This document shows positions 1-7,837 of a DNA stretch of 34,769 bases, one piece after another. The notes beneath the pieces were generated by a model, which worked only from the letters and a program-made list of their open reading frames with translations, was not told the origin of the DNA and ran no database searches. Both the position numbers and the translations under genes were made by a program. Positions within the stretch are counted from its first letter, which is position 1; each line of letters begins with the position of its first letter. The DNA comes from RGIG464 sp045599585 (GTDB taxonomy: Bacteria; Myxococcota_A; Bradymonadia; UBA4248), in the NCBI GenBank assembly GCA_045599585.1, contig JAZRWH010000079.1, positions 1 to 34,769 on the forward strand. The letters are read 5' to 3'.

Positions 1-65
1 ATTTCAAGCGCCAATTTGACTGCCTGAACCTTGAACTCGTGATCATAATGATTTCTTTTCTTCAT
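1..65 (-). CDS. IS3-family transposase OrfA, N-terminal fragment
   Basis: The first 21 codons of an insertion-sequence OrfA are visible. The protein starts MKKRNHYDHEFKVQAVKLAL, and HEFKVQAVKLA is the typical opening of the helix-turn-helix Tnp_1 domain (YSxEFKxxAVxLA) of IS3 OrfA proteins. The start is supported by AGGAGGG seven bases upstream (minus strand, about 70-76). OrfA binds the IS ends and is normally joined to OrfB by a programmed -1 frameshift; the rest is outside the window. Confidence 0.8.
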   Translation of the reverse strand, partial: MKKRNHYDHEFKVQAVKLALE

Positions 66-122
66 AGACGCCCTCCTACGGCTTCTGCTCTTTTACAGAA
101 TCCATGCAGAAAAAGTGTCAAC
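1..122 (-). mobile_element. IS3-family insertion sequence, 5' end (partial)
   Basis: The minus strand carries an orfA start at 65, and the element end lies about 50 bp upstream of it. Read outside-in on the minus strand, the end is GTTGACAC followed by TTTTT (122 back to about 108). This matches the end at 34648-34655 of the right-hand IS (GTTGACAC, A, TTTTT). The true tip may be TGACAC (120), because IS3 ends usually begin with TG. The element continues beyond the left edge of the window. Confidence 0.8.
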
Positions 123-200
123 TATTTTTGTACAACATCAGTCAAATAAGCATACACTCGCTTAACAGCATCAGTTATAAAATAATGTATATAAGATTGC

Positions 201-285
201 ATATCAAATTCATGATCCTAAAAAATGTGACACAGATTGAATCATTTGATATGTTTTTTTAGTGCTTTTTTTCGGCATAAGCACT
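201..285. promoter_or_regulatory. Two inverted repeats upstream of the pyrophosphatase gene
   Basis: The leader between the IS end and the start at 325 contains ATATCAAAT (201-209) and its complement ATTTGATAT (244-252), 34 bases apart. A second pair, AGTGCTT (261-267) and AAGCACT (279-285), follows. The second could be a leader hairpin or weak terminator, and the first an operator or stem. The region is AT-rich and I see no other gene in it. No ligand or regulator can be named. Confidence 0.35.
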
Positions 286-324
286 CTCTTCACATTCTGC
301 CGGATGTAAATTTAAAGGTTTATT

Positions 325-2001
325 ATGGATGTTTGTAATTCAGTAGAAAAAGAACAAAAGACGATTATTATCGGTCACAGAAATCCTGACACAGATTCAA
401 TTTGTTCAGCAATATGCCTCGCTCGTCTTAAGACTCTGCTTGGATTTAAAGGGTACGAAGCATGTCGAGCGGATAACATTAATCCCGAAACACAATTTGT
501 TCTTGACTACTTTAAGGTTGAAGTTCCCAGGCAAGTTGAAAATGTGAAAACTCAGGTTAAAGACATAGATTTTAGAAAACTAGAGGGTGTTAAAAAATCT
601 ATTTCTTTGAAAAAGGCCTGGGAGAGGATGCAGAATGAAAATGCCGTTACGCTACCTTGTATTTCAGATGAAGGCCACTTAGAGGGGGTAATTACAATAG
701 GCGATATTACTAAGTCCTATATGAACTTGTATGATAGTAGTATTATTTCAAAAGCTTGTACACAATACTCTAATATATTAGATACGTTAGATGCGGAAAT
801 GGTTATCGGCGATCCTGAGGCTTACTTTAATAAAGGTAAGGTTTTGATTGCAGCCGCTAATCCGGATATGATGGAAAATTATATTGAAAAAGATGATCTT
901 GTCATTCTTGGTAATCGTTATGAATCGCAGCTTTGCGCAATAGAGATGGAGGCTGGTTGTATTATTGTTTGTGATGGTGCCAGCGTATCGCTTACTATTC
1001 GAAAACTGGCTGCAGAGAAGCACTGTACTGTAATTACAACGCCCTATGATACGTATACGACAGCTCGTCTAATAAATCAGGCGATGCCTATCAATTATTT
1101 TATGACTACGGATGATATGATTTCTTTTACCGAAGAAGATTATCTCGATGATATCCGTGAAATTATGACAAGCAAACGTCATCGCGATTTTCCCATATTA
1201 GATGCTGATGGGAAATATATTGGCCTGATTTCTCGACGAAATTTGCTTGGTGCTCGAGGTAAGCGTGTCATTCTTGTTGATCACAATGAAAAGTCCCAGG
1301 CCGTTCCAGGAATGGAAAGTGCCGATATTCGTGAAATCATTGATCATCATCGATTGGGGACAATCGAAACCATGCAGCCTGTATTCTTTAGAAATCAGCC
1401 ACTTGGATGTACGGCAACAATCATTCGAAAAATGTATGATGAATCAGGCATAAAACTAGATAAACAAACTGCAGGGCTTTTATGTAGTGCTATTATATCA
1501 GACACGCTTCTTTTTCGTTCGCCGACATGTACTCCAGATGACAAGGCATGTGCATTGGAACTTGCTCAAATTGCAGAAATTGAAATTCAAGATTATGCAA
1601 AGAAAATGTTTGCAGCTGGGAGTAATCTGAAAGGTAAATCAGATCAAGATATATTTTATCAGGACTTTAAGCGTTTTACAGTTGGTAAGAAATTATTCTG
1701 CATCGGTCAAATTACATCTCTTGATGCTGAGGAACTTGAATCAATTATACCTCGCATTTTGAGTTATGCTGAGAAGGCTAAAGAGTATCATAAAGTTGAT
1801 ATGATGTTTTTCATGTTAACGAATATTCTTACCGAATCAACGGACTTAATATGCGTAGGAGCAGGTTCTGAGCAACTTGTTCAGAATGCTTTTAGAATTA
1901 CAGAAAAACATGTAGATGGACGAGATGGTATTGTTCATTTGTCTGGTGTAGTATCGCGTAAGAAGCAATTAGCACCAGTTATTATGATGGCTTTGCAATA
2001 A
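325..2001 (+). CDS. ppaC: CBS-domain family II manganese-dependent inorganic pyrophosphatase
   Basis: Family II pyrophosphatase hydrolyses pyrophosphate to two phosphates in the cytoplasm, pulling biosynthetic reactions forward. The N-terminus holds the DHH-superfamily motif GHRNPDTDS (about 17-25). Two CBS-like segments (about 70-130 and 245-310) flank a region of the size and position of a DRTGG domain. The second catalytic half has REIIDHHRLG (DHH motif), LGCTATI and SAIISDTLLFRSPT. At 558 residues it matches regulated CBS-DRTGG pyrophosphatases (about 550) rather than the short 310-residue form. In that class adenine nucleotides bound to the CBS domains tune activity, so this copy probably responds to energy charge. 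ATG at 325 has AAAGG about 6-10 bases upstream. It stands alone and faces the isomerase gene convergently. Confidence 0.92.
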   Translation: MDVCNSVEKEQKTIIIGHRNPDTDSICSAICLARLKTLLGFKGYEACRADNINPETQFVLDYFKVEVPRQVENVKTQVKDIDFRKLEGVKKSISLKKAWERMQNENAVTLPCISDEGHLEGVITIGDITKSYMNLYDSSIISKACTQYSNILDTLDAEMVIGDPEAYFNKGKVLIAAANPDMMENYIEKDDLVILGNRYESQLCAIEMEAGCIIVCDGASVSLTIRKLAAEKHCTVITTPYDTYTTARLINQAMPINYFMTTDDMISFTEEDYLDDIREIMTSKRHRDFPILDADGKYIGLISRRNLLGARGKRVILVDHNEKSQAVPGMESADIREIIDHHRLGTIETMQPVFFRNQPLGCTATIIRKMYDESGIKLDKQTAGLLCSAIISDTLLFRSPTCTPDDKACALELAQIAEIEIQDYAKKMFAAGSNLKGKSDQDIFYQDFKRFTVGKKLFCIGQITSLDAEELESIIPRILSYAEKAKEYHKVDMMFFMLTNILTESTDLICVGAGSEQLVQNAFRITEKHVDGRDGIVHLSGVVSRKKQLAPVIMMALQ

Positions 2002-2042
2002 TAATTTATATCTAATTAATTTTAATTTTCATGTAAATTGGG

Positions 2043-2101
2043 AGCCGGCCTATTTCATACGGCCGGCTGCGCCGCTATCTCCTGTAGTCGATACGCGTCG
2101 C
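2043..2101 (-). repeat. Two tandem bulged-G hairpins
   Basis: Reading the minus strand, copy 1 (2068-2043) is AGCCGGCC, unpaired G (2060), TAT, GAA, ATA, GGCCGGCT. Copy 2 (2101-2069) is GCGACGC, unpaired G (2094), TATC, 10-base loop, GATA, GCGGCGC, with one mismatch in the outer arm. Both follow the architecture of the dispersed family. They sit in the convergent gap after the pyrophosphatase gene and could also serve as its terminator, although no T-tract follows. Confidence 0.8.
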
Positions 2102-2174
2102 ATAGTTTAATTGATGATTGCGAAGTTTTAAAAATTTGTTGTACAAATAAATTAATAAAATTGTTTTATTAGAA

Positions 2175-2226
2175 GGGGTAGCGGCGTATTTGCGGGCAAA
2201 TAGCCGCTCAGGGGAAGACTTTCCCC
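2175..2226 (+). repeat. Composite bulged-G element, type I
   Basis: Order on the plus strand: GGGGT, arm AGCGGC (2180-2185), unpaired G (2186), TATTTGC, GG, GCAAATA, arm GCCGCT (2203-2208), CA, then a second hairpin GGGGAA-GACT-TTCCCC (2211-2226). All stem pairs are perfect. The element ends six bases before the stop codon of the IPP isomerase gene, so it lies in that gene's 3' region. Confidence 0.85.
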
Positions 2227-2232
2227 TTTAAA

Positions 2233-3246
2233 TTAAACAATTTTTGTCCTCAATCCATTTATATCTTTTGCTCCAGTGCTTCGCCAGATTAAACGAGCGA
2301 CGGATATCATTTCGGATAACCAGTGATCTAAGCCGTCTTCGCCAGTATTTTTGAAAACTTCATAGATTGGTTGTGCAATACTGACTGCATCAGCTCCAAT
2401 CGCTAGACTTTTGACAATTGTAAGAGCGTCATGAATTCCGCCAGAAGCAATGACTGTACGATTTTTCAGTGATGCTCTACAGTCACGGATGGCCGTTTCA
2501 AGCGGTACGCCAATTTGATTGAGGGCATTAATATTATCAATAGACAGCGTGTTATTGTTAGTTCGTCTTGATGCTTCGATTTTCACCCATGAAGTGCCAC
2601 CGAGAGAAGCCGTTTCGATGCCGGCAATATTTAATCGAGCAAGTCTTTCGGCGCATGCCCCGCCGATACCACTCCCAACTTCTTTGATAAGGACGGGTAT
2701 ACGAATGTTATTAATAAAATTAGCGAGTCGGTCTATGTCTGTGTGTAAATTATAATCGCCTCCGGGTTGAAGCCATTCTTGAATAATATTTAAGTGAACA
2801 TACAATGCGTGGCACCCCAGTTTTTCTAGTGTTTCGCTAATATAGGAAATTGAATAAGTGCCTTGCATCACTTCGCTTATTCCAATGTTTCCGATAACTA
2901 AAGGAGCTTGTATATTTCCGTATGTTGTAATGAGGTCTGGATTTGCAAGTGCAGCACGGATAGATCCGAGTCCTAGCGCAATTTGGTAGCGATTTGCAAG
3001 TTTTCGAATGGTGTTATTAAATAAAGTAGCATTTGGCGTTCCGCCTGTCATGCTTCCGATTATAAGCGGAAAGTCCAGTGTCTTTCCACAGAGTGACACA
3101 TGAGTATTTAATTGATTGTTTGAAATGGGAAAATCTGCTTCATAGCACAAATGTATATTATCAAGAGCAGCTCTGTTGCCGCGCATCTGTGGAAGGAGAC
3201 TTAAAGCAAGATGGGCATCTTTTCGATCTGTAATATTATGATTCAT
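2233..3246 (-). CDS. fni: Isopentenyl-diphosphate delta-isomerase, type 2 (FMN-dependent)
   Basis: This enzyme interconverts isopentenyl and dimethylallyl diphosphate, the isoprenoid building blocks, in the cytoplasm using reduced FMN. It is recognised from RKDAHL at the N-terminus (substrate contact), IGSMTGG (about 63-69, flavin loop), the HLNIIQEWLQPGGD stretch (HLNxxQE, magnesium and substrate binding), KEVGSG and the late flavin-phosphate segment IASGGIHDALTIVKSLAIGADAV, written here in pieces as a TIM-barrel signature. Its 337 residues are normal for the family (about 340). It starts 7 bases after the stop of the upstream Lhr/RNase D-like gene on the same strand, so the two are probably co-transcribed. 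A type 2 enzyme is common in bacteria that use the mevalonate pathway, but no mevalonate gene is in view. Confidence 0.93.
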   Translation of the reverse strand: MNHNITDRKDAHLALSLLPQMRGNRAALDNIHLCYEADFPISNNQLNTHVSLCGKTLDFPLIIGSMTGGTPNATLFNNTIRKLANRYQIALGLGSIRAALANPDLITTYGNIQAPLVIGNIGISEVMQGTYSISYISETLEKLGCHALYVHLNIIQEWLQPGGDYNLHTDIDRLANFINNIRIPVLIKEVGSGIGGACAERLARLNIAGIETASLGGTSWVKIEASRRTNNNTLSIDNINALNQIGVPLETAIRDCRASLKNRTVIASGGIHDALTIVKSLAIGADAVSIAQPIYEVFKNTGEDGLDHWLSEMISVARLIWRSTGAKDINGLRTKIV

Positions 3247-3253
3247 AATTTTA

Positions 3254-5935
3254 TTATTTGGAAGACATAAAGTAGTGGTGATATAGATGAACTAATATTT
3301 CAGCATCAAGTGCAGCATATTCTAATTGAGAATCTGAGAGTGGACGTACTTCCCATCTCGAGGTTTGATTTGTTTTGTCCATGGTATAATTAAATTCTCG
3401 CAGACATACTGCACTTAGTTTATGAGAAATGCGGTTTCCAGAAAAGTCTTTTGCTCCATGTATTTTGCGGCTTACTGCGCAAGTATCAATAATATTGCAT
3501 ATTTGTATTCCGAGTTTCCCTAGAACGGTGCATTCAAAAGTCTTATTATGAATGACTTTAATAATACGCGGATTTGTTAAAACCTGTACTAACGGGAATA
3601 TGCTTACCATTAATGGATCGATTAAAAATGTACGTTCTTTGCAGCCGATTTGAACGAAACAAAGTTTTTGGTCAAATAACGTTGTTTCTACGTCAAGACC
3701 TATAAAGGGTTCTTTCATCATTACGTTGACTGCGTCATTTAGGGCCGCATCAGTATTGATGAGATGCCATGGTAAATGCGTATGCATCTGGCTGCCATCG
3801 CCACACCCCAGCCGGTAATAGCCATCAGCAAATTTTGGAAGATCAGCTGCTGTTGAATTCTCGGAGAACGGGGATGTTTTCGGTGTTGAGGCCTGAAATT
3901 CTGCTGATCGATAGGTCTTCTTAGGTGATTGTTCGGATGTTTGTGGCGGTACTTTATATGGTTCTTCCATGAGAACATGGAGTGTTTGAACACTGGAAAG
4001 AACAGTTGTCCCCATTTGACTGATGACGGAGCGTTGTTTCAAAAGAACGTTATTAATGTATGCTTTTTGCCAAGTGATTCCAAGCAATTCAAACCAACGA
4101 GAAACGCCTGGGATCCAAAACCATGTCTTGGTGATATCAGTGAGTTGATCATCTGTTGGATTAAGGCAGATTGAGATAGCATTATTAATGATGGATAGGA
4201 TTAAGGGTGCATTGTCGACATCTTTTTGTCGAATAGAGAATTCGATCGCGCAGTTTGAAAAACGAACATCAAATGCCTGGGGATTTAACAGTAGGGCGCT
4301 TGTGAGAGTAGCATTGATGATTCCCCCGCCGAAAGTCCACCATTTTACGCGAGCGTCAGCAGTTTCAATTACAGATATTGATTTGGCATGGAGCACGTCT
4401 CGAAAAGTATCTTGATAGGCCTTGAGCACTGCGAGTGATGCCTCATCCAGCGAAAAAAGATGGGGATTTTGTTCTTTTGCTTGGAGAAGTGCGTGAAGCG
4501 CCATGGCTGCTTCATGGCCAAAAATAGCGCCAGAGGTATCATTCCAAGGGGCTCTTCTATCTGAGGATGATCGGCGTAACATCCAAGTGCCGTTTGAGCT
4601 GAATTCATTGATGGCAGATTCAAAGCAAAGATTACCAATTTTAATTGTTTTTGACCGATTAAAAGCAAGTTTAAGAGGGGACTCTAGCTGTAGTAGTTCG
4701 CCATTGGGGTCAACGCAAGCGATAAATCGAGAGTGTTCCCAGTGCTTAGCGAACAGATTGGGGTCTGTATACCCAGCTGTGATCATTTTCCCTTTTTCAG
4801 ATAAAACGAGTGATCCATTGCAGGTGTGGTCAATGAACCCTAGCTCATTCCAAAAGTTAATTAATTGAGGGACTGTTTCAGCTAGGAAGCGATTTGTATA
4901 GGTAATGTGATGCGTAGACAAGGGTATATTTTGTTGTAGACATCGGTATGTTTCGTATGCCCCGAGAATAGCGCGAGAAAAAGGTCCGGGGAGAAGAGTC
5001 TCCAAGTCATTGTCCTGAGAACTTGCGAGTGCCATACAGGCAAAAAGCTCAGCGTGTGTTCTAGCGATAAGATTGGAATTATTGGTGTGAATAGCTCCTA
5101 AGCAGGCGTGAAGATAGGAAGCGGAATGGGGGGCAATGCAGAAACAGTGTTCCCATTTTCTAGGGGGGAGCTTGTCAAATCCAGGCAAACAGGAAAGTGC
5201 AGAATCTGTTTTTTTAAAGGCTCCACGCGTTACGCCATCATTATAATAGGCATGAGATTTTCCACCTTTTTTATGAATGTGTTCTGCTATAGAATCTAAT
5301 TCTGTGCGAACTTGAGAAAAAATTAATGAATTTTGGAAGTTAATGTGATCGAAATTTTGATCCGTATATATAATGTTTGGTCGTTTTACTGTGTCATCGT
5401 GGTCATTGAATTGGTTAATGGCTGTGATACCACGTTTCTTTAACCACAGTATGATGGGTTGTGAAACGTAGTTAGATGGAAGAAGGTAGGTAATGGGGAC
5501 AGCATTACCCACAACATTGTCAATGATCCATTCAAAGTAAGCCAAGCCGAGGCTTCCAGGATCCGCTTCATTTAGAACGAGCAAAATTCTCCAGCAATTC
5601 GGTAATGAAGCATGATCGGTGGCGGGGGAAGTGCGAAAATGGGATTCTAGCTGAGTACAAGTTGCGATTTTTGGGGAAGAAGTCAGAGCGTCATCAATAG
5701 TGAAGCCGTCGCGTAAGTTATCCAATGTAGTTTGGATAACTTTTAGCCGATAATGATCAAGGGCGACCACGATGGCGATGTTGGAATTGTCACCAGCAGA
5801 GGCAGCTATTAACGAAGATAACGCAGAGGAAATCGCATTTGTGCGTGAGGATGAGATTGCAAAATGTTGATGTTGTCTGGCTGAGTCACAAAGGAAGCCA
5901 TCCAAATCTGTTAAATTTTGTTTTACGAACTTCAT
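3254..5935 (-). CDS. Degenerate Lhr-like helicase fused to RNase D-like DEDDy exonuclease
   Basis: The C-terminal domain (about 735-893) is a 3'-5' exonuclease of the DEDDy group: FIGLDVET (D748, E750), IHNKTFE, NIIDTC and YAALDAE (Y873, D877). RNase D, WRN exonuclease and Rrp6 belong to this group. Residues 1-290 resemble two RecA-like helicase folds, but the Walker A loop is absent (the expected place near 24-40 has no GKT) and motif II reads LNEADPG (121-127) instead of DEAD/DEAH. Residues 290-640 resemble the Lhr-core, notably WWTFGGGIINATL and PWNDTSG. A linker rich in S, P and T (about 655-710) joins the halves. I infer a nuclease that uses a dead helicase module as a nucleic-acid clamp. 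The ATG at 5935 is the first in frame. The helicase reading rests on recalled motif patterns and is less sure than the nuclease. Confidence 0.7.
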   Translation of the reverse strand: MKFVKQNLTDLDGFLCDSARQHQHFAISSSRTNAISSALSSLIAASAGDNSNIAIVVALDHYRLKVIQTTLDNLRDGFTIDDALTSSPKIATCTQLESHFRTSPATDHASLPNCWRILLVLNEADPGSLGLAYFEWIIDNVVGNAVPITYLLPSNYVSQPIILWLKKRGITAINQFNDHDDTVKRPNIIYTDQNFDHINFQNSLIFSQVRTELDSIAEHIHKKGGKSHAYYNDGVTRGAFKKTDSALSCLPGFDKLPPRKWEHCFCIAPHSASYLHACLGAIHTNNSNLIARTHAELFACMALASSQDNDLETLLPGPFSRAILGAYETYRCLQQNIPLSTHHITYTNRFLAETVPQLINFWNELGFIDHTCNGSLVLSEKGKMITAGYTDPNLFAKHWEHSRFIACVDPNGELLQLESPLKLAFNRSKTIKIGNLCFESAINEFSSNGTWMLRRSSSDRRAPWNDTSGAIFGHEAAMALHALLQAKEQNPHLFSLDEASLAVLKAYQDTFRDVLHAKSISVIETADARVKWWTFGGGIINATLTSALLLNPQAFDVRFSNCAIEFSIRQKDVDNAPLILSIINNAISICLNPTDDQLTDITKTWFWIPGVSRWFELLGITWQKAYINNVLLKQRSVISQMGTTVLSSVQTLHVLMEEPYKVPPQTSEQSPKKTYRSAEFQASTPKTSPFSENSTAADLPKFADGYYRLGCGDGSQMHTHLPWHLINTDAALNDAVNVMMKEPFIGLDVETTLFDQKLCFVQIGCKERTFLIDPLMVSIFPLVQVLTNPRIIKVIHNKTFECTVLGKLGIQICNIIDTCAVSRKIHGAKDFSGNRISHKLSAVCLREFNYTMDKTNQTSRWEVRPLSDSQLEYAALDAEILVHLYHHYFMSSK

Positions 5936-6010
5936 TTATCTGTATAAGGTTAAGCGAATAGAGCTGAAAAAACAGCTGTTATGATTGGATTGAGGTAAAA
6001 TTCTCAACGC

Positions 6011-6026
6011 TTACACGTCAGTGTAA
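6011..6026. promoter_or_regulatory. Palindrome TTACAC-GTCA-GTGTAA
   Basis: A perfect 6+6 inverted repeat with a 4-base spacer lies between the divergent starts of the Lhr/RNase D-like gene (5935) and the AgmX-type lipoprotein gene (6122). Its size suits a dimeric repressor of the TetR or GntR type. It could also form a short RNA hairpin. No regulator for it is encoded nearby. Confidence 0.35.
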
Positions 6027-6121
6027 AGCTTTAATTTTTACATCGCAAATGCTTCCTTATCTATATGGATACAGATGAGGAACGTCATTTAGGTCTATAG
6101 ACCACACTTAAGGGGAAAAAA

Positions 6122-6706
6122 ATGAAAAGAATAGCAATAATCGCACTATTAACGTTGGTTTGTGGGTGTCAGTCAAAAGCCCCAGCGGCTTCTGAAGATG
6201 CAAAAGTCGAAGTTAGTCCTCAAAAGGAGGACAACAGTCCCCAACTCATAGCGTATGAGGCGAAAGCCAAAGATGAGCTACAGAATCGAGTAATGAAAAC
6301 AGGGGAGTTGCCACCTGTGATGGACATTGTGATTGGAGTAAAGCAGGTATCGGAGAACCTATCGGCAACAGATGCAGACAGAGCTAAACTTTTTGCGAAT
6401 CCGCATATTTCGCTGTGTTACAAGAATGCCTTAGCATACAACACTGAATTGGCGTATGAGACACAGCTAACCCTAAAGATTGATGGCACTGGAAAGGTAG
6501 AGGGGGTAGCATTTGCTCCGTCTGCAGAGACCGAAGTGTTAGCGAATTGTTTAAACGATGCTGCAAAGCAGTTTAGGCTTCCGAAGACACGTAATGGTGC
6601 GGCAGGAGAAGTTATTTATACGGTATCGCTAAAGTCGAAGAAAGCGCCGAATATGGGGGATGTTGTCAAGGAGCATAGAGAAGGGGACGACAATCACCAT
6701 CATTAA
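6122..6706 (+). CDS. Lipoprotein with AgmX/PglI-like C-terminal domain
   Basis: The signal peptide MKRIAIIALLTLVCGC ends in a lipobox (C16 lipidated). A charged linker follows. Residues about 95-180 fit the AgmX/PglI C-terminal pattern: ISLCYKNAL, then a strand with G-x-V (IDGTGKVEGV), then LANCLNDAAKQFRLPK. The two conserved cysteines (CY... and NC) are the hallmark pair of this domain, which is abundant in Myxococcota and related to TonB-like C-termini. Its exact function is not established. The protein ends in DDNHHH, a natural histidine tail. It should sit in the outer or inner membrane facing the periplasm. The start has AAGGGG upstream. It appears to be a single-gene unit. Confidence 0.75.
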   Translation: MKRIAIIALLTLVCGCQSKAPAASEDAKVEVSPQKEDNSPQLIAYEAKAKDELQNRVMKTGELPPVMDIVIGVKQVSENLSATDADRAKLFANPHISLCYKNALAYNTELAYETQLTLKIDGTGKVEGVAFAPSAETEVLANCLNDAAKQFRLPKTRNGAAGEVIYTVSLKSKKAPNMGDVVKEHREGDDNHHH

Positions 6707-6711
6707 GGATT

Positions 6712-7120
6712 TGAGATCAGGATTGAGTGATCTTAAATGAAAAGTGGGGTTATTTTTCTCCAGTTAAAAATAATGGACGGACTTAAGTGGAGATAAATGA
6801 CCTCAAATTTTATAAAAAGCAAAAGTTCTGTCGAAGAAGTGGATTTAGAAAACATTCTAAACCGTTGAATAACAAAGAAAATTTACAGATTGTAAAAATT
6901 AAAAGAAACATTTTGATATTGGCACGGCAGATGCACTTAAGAGCAAGTGTCAACGATGATGCGAAAGCATAAAAAATCGTTGATAATTGAGAGAATAAAA
7001 AAGTAATTCTCCAGTGAAAAAAAACGTTGACAGTATGGATTAAATGGTGTTAAAAGACACGCGAGCTTATGAATGAGTGAGATCCTTTAGGTTGAAAAAA
7101 CAAAGTTAAAGGAGTAAATG
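6712..7120 (+). promoter_or_regulatory. Intergenic region with candidate promoter of the contractile-tail cluster
   Basis: No convincing gene lies between 6707 and 7122. An inverted repeat around 6715-6738 (AGATCA / TGATCT) may end the lipoprotein transcript. CAACGAT (about 6951-6957) and ATCGTTG (about 6976-6982) form another stem. TTGACA at 7027-7032 with TAAAAG at 7051-7056 (18-base spacer) is a reasonable sigma-70 promoter for the DUF4255 gene. AAAGGAG at 7108-7114 is its ribosome binding site. Confidence 0.4.
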
Positions 7121-7122
7121 AA

Positions 7123-7731
7123 GTGGGCCAGTTTGAGATTATCAGAGACGTCAGTACGACGCTTCAAAAACTTCTTGAGACCAGCTTAAAAAACGCAGGT
7201 TATAAAGATGTTGAGTTGTATACGACGATACCAACTGAAGAGAATATCAAAAAATTGCCTGCGTTATCACTTTTTTTGAGTGCAGTGTGTATTGATCCGA
7301 TTATTCGCGAACGCACGCAGAAATTGATGAGCGTAAGTGAAGAGTCTGGTGAGATTGTTGAGTATTCTGTAGACCCATCTTTGTTGTTGAAACTTTATTA
7401 TGTAGTTTCGGCATGGGGAAAAACGCCTCAGGAAGAACATGTTTTATTGGCATTAGCCATAAAAGTGTTGTATGAACATCCGCAGATAGGTGAAGGCCTT
7501 TTGCAGGGGTATTCATTCCGACAAAGAGAGAAAATAGCAGTTCGCCCAGTTGAAGAGCCAAAATTTGGTTATGAAGAAACTATGTCGTTTTGGCGAAGTA
7601 TGGGTGAGAAAGTTAGGCCTGCAGCTCAATTCTGTGTTTGGACATATCTTGATAGTGATCGACGAAGCGACCCTGTTCATCGAACATTTGGACGATCGTT
7701 ATCTTTATCAGGCCAAGGCGGAAGAAACTAA
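7123..7731 (+). CDS. DUF4255 (Pvc16 N-terminal-like) contractile-tail accessory protein
   Basis: The 202-residue protein has the DUF4255 pattern: an N-terminal helix IIRDVSTTLQKLLETSL, a middle strand with PALSLFLSAV, then LLLKLYYVVSAWGKTPQEEHVLLALAIKVLYEHP, given here in parts as LKLYYVVSAWG and EEHVLLALA. In extracellular contractile injection systems this family (Pvc16) is a tail-terminator-like cap that stops tube and sheath growth. It starts with GTG at 7123, eight bases after AAAGGAG; an ATG at 7118 is in another frame. It heads the cluster with sheath and tube. The last 30 residues (DSDRRSDPVHRTFGRS) are less typical, and an overlapping frame continues to 7750, so a small frameshift near 7650 cannot be excluded. 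Confidence 0.75.
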   Translation: MGQFEIIRDVSTTLQKLLETSLKNAGYKDVELYTTIPTEENIKKLPALSLFLSAVCIDPIIRERTQKLMSVSEESGEIVEYSVDPSLLLKLYYVVSAWGKTPQEEHVLLALAIKVLYEHPQIGEGLLQGYSFRQREKIAVRPVEEPKFGYEETMSFWRSMGEKVRPAAQFCVWTYLDSDRRSDPVHRTFGRSLSLSGQGGRN

Positions 7732-7740
7732 ATTGTGTTT

Positions 7741-7787
7741 AAACGCATAGTGCGTTTGAAATAACAATACAGAGGGTGGTCCTCTGT
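7741..7787 (+). other. Two tandem perfect hairpins between DUF4255 and sheath genes
   Basis: AAACGCA-TAG-TGCGTTT (7741-7757) and ACAGAGG-GTGGT-CCTCTGT (7769-7787) follow the DUF4255 stop at 7731. Neither has a T-tract, so full termination is unlikely. They could be processing or stability stems that let the downstream sheath message accumulate above the cap protein. They do not have the bulged-G architecture. Confidence 0.6.
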
Positions 7788-7837
7788 AATATCACTTAAT
7801 CCCAGTGTTAATTCACCGGAAGAAAACAGGAGATCTC

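Noticed and set aside
6787..6972. A 61-codon GTG-started frame between the AgmX-type lipoprotein and DUF4255 genes
   Set aside because: No ribosome site, lysine-rich composition expected from AT-rich DNA, and it overlaps stem-forming sequence.
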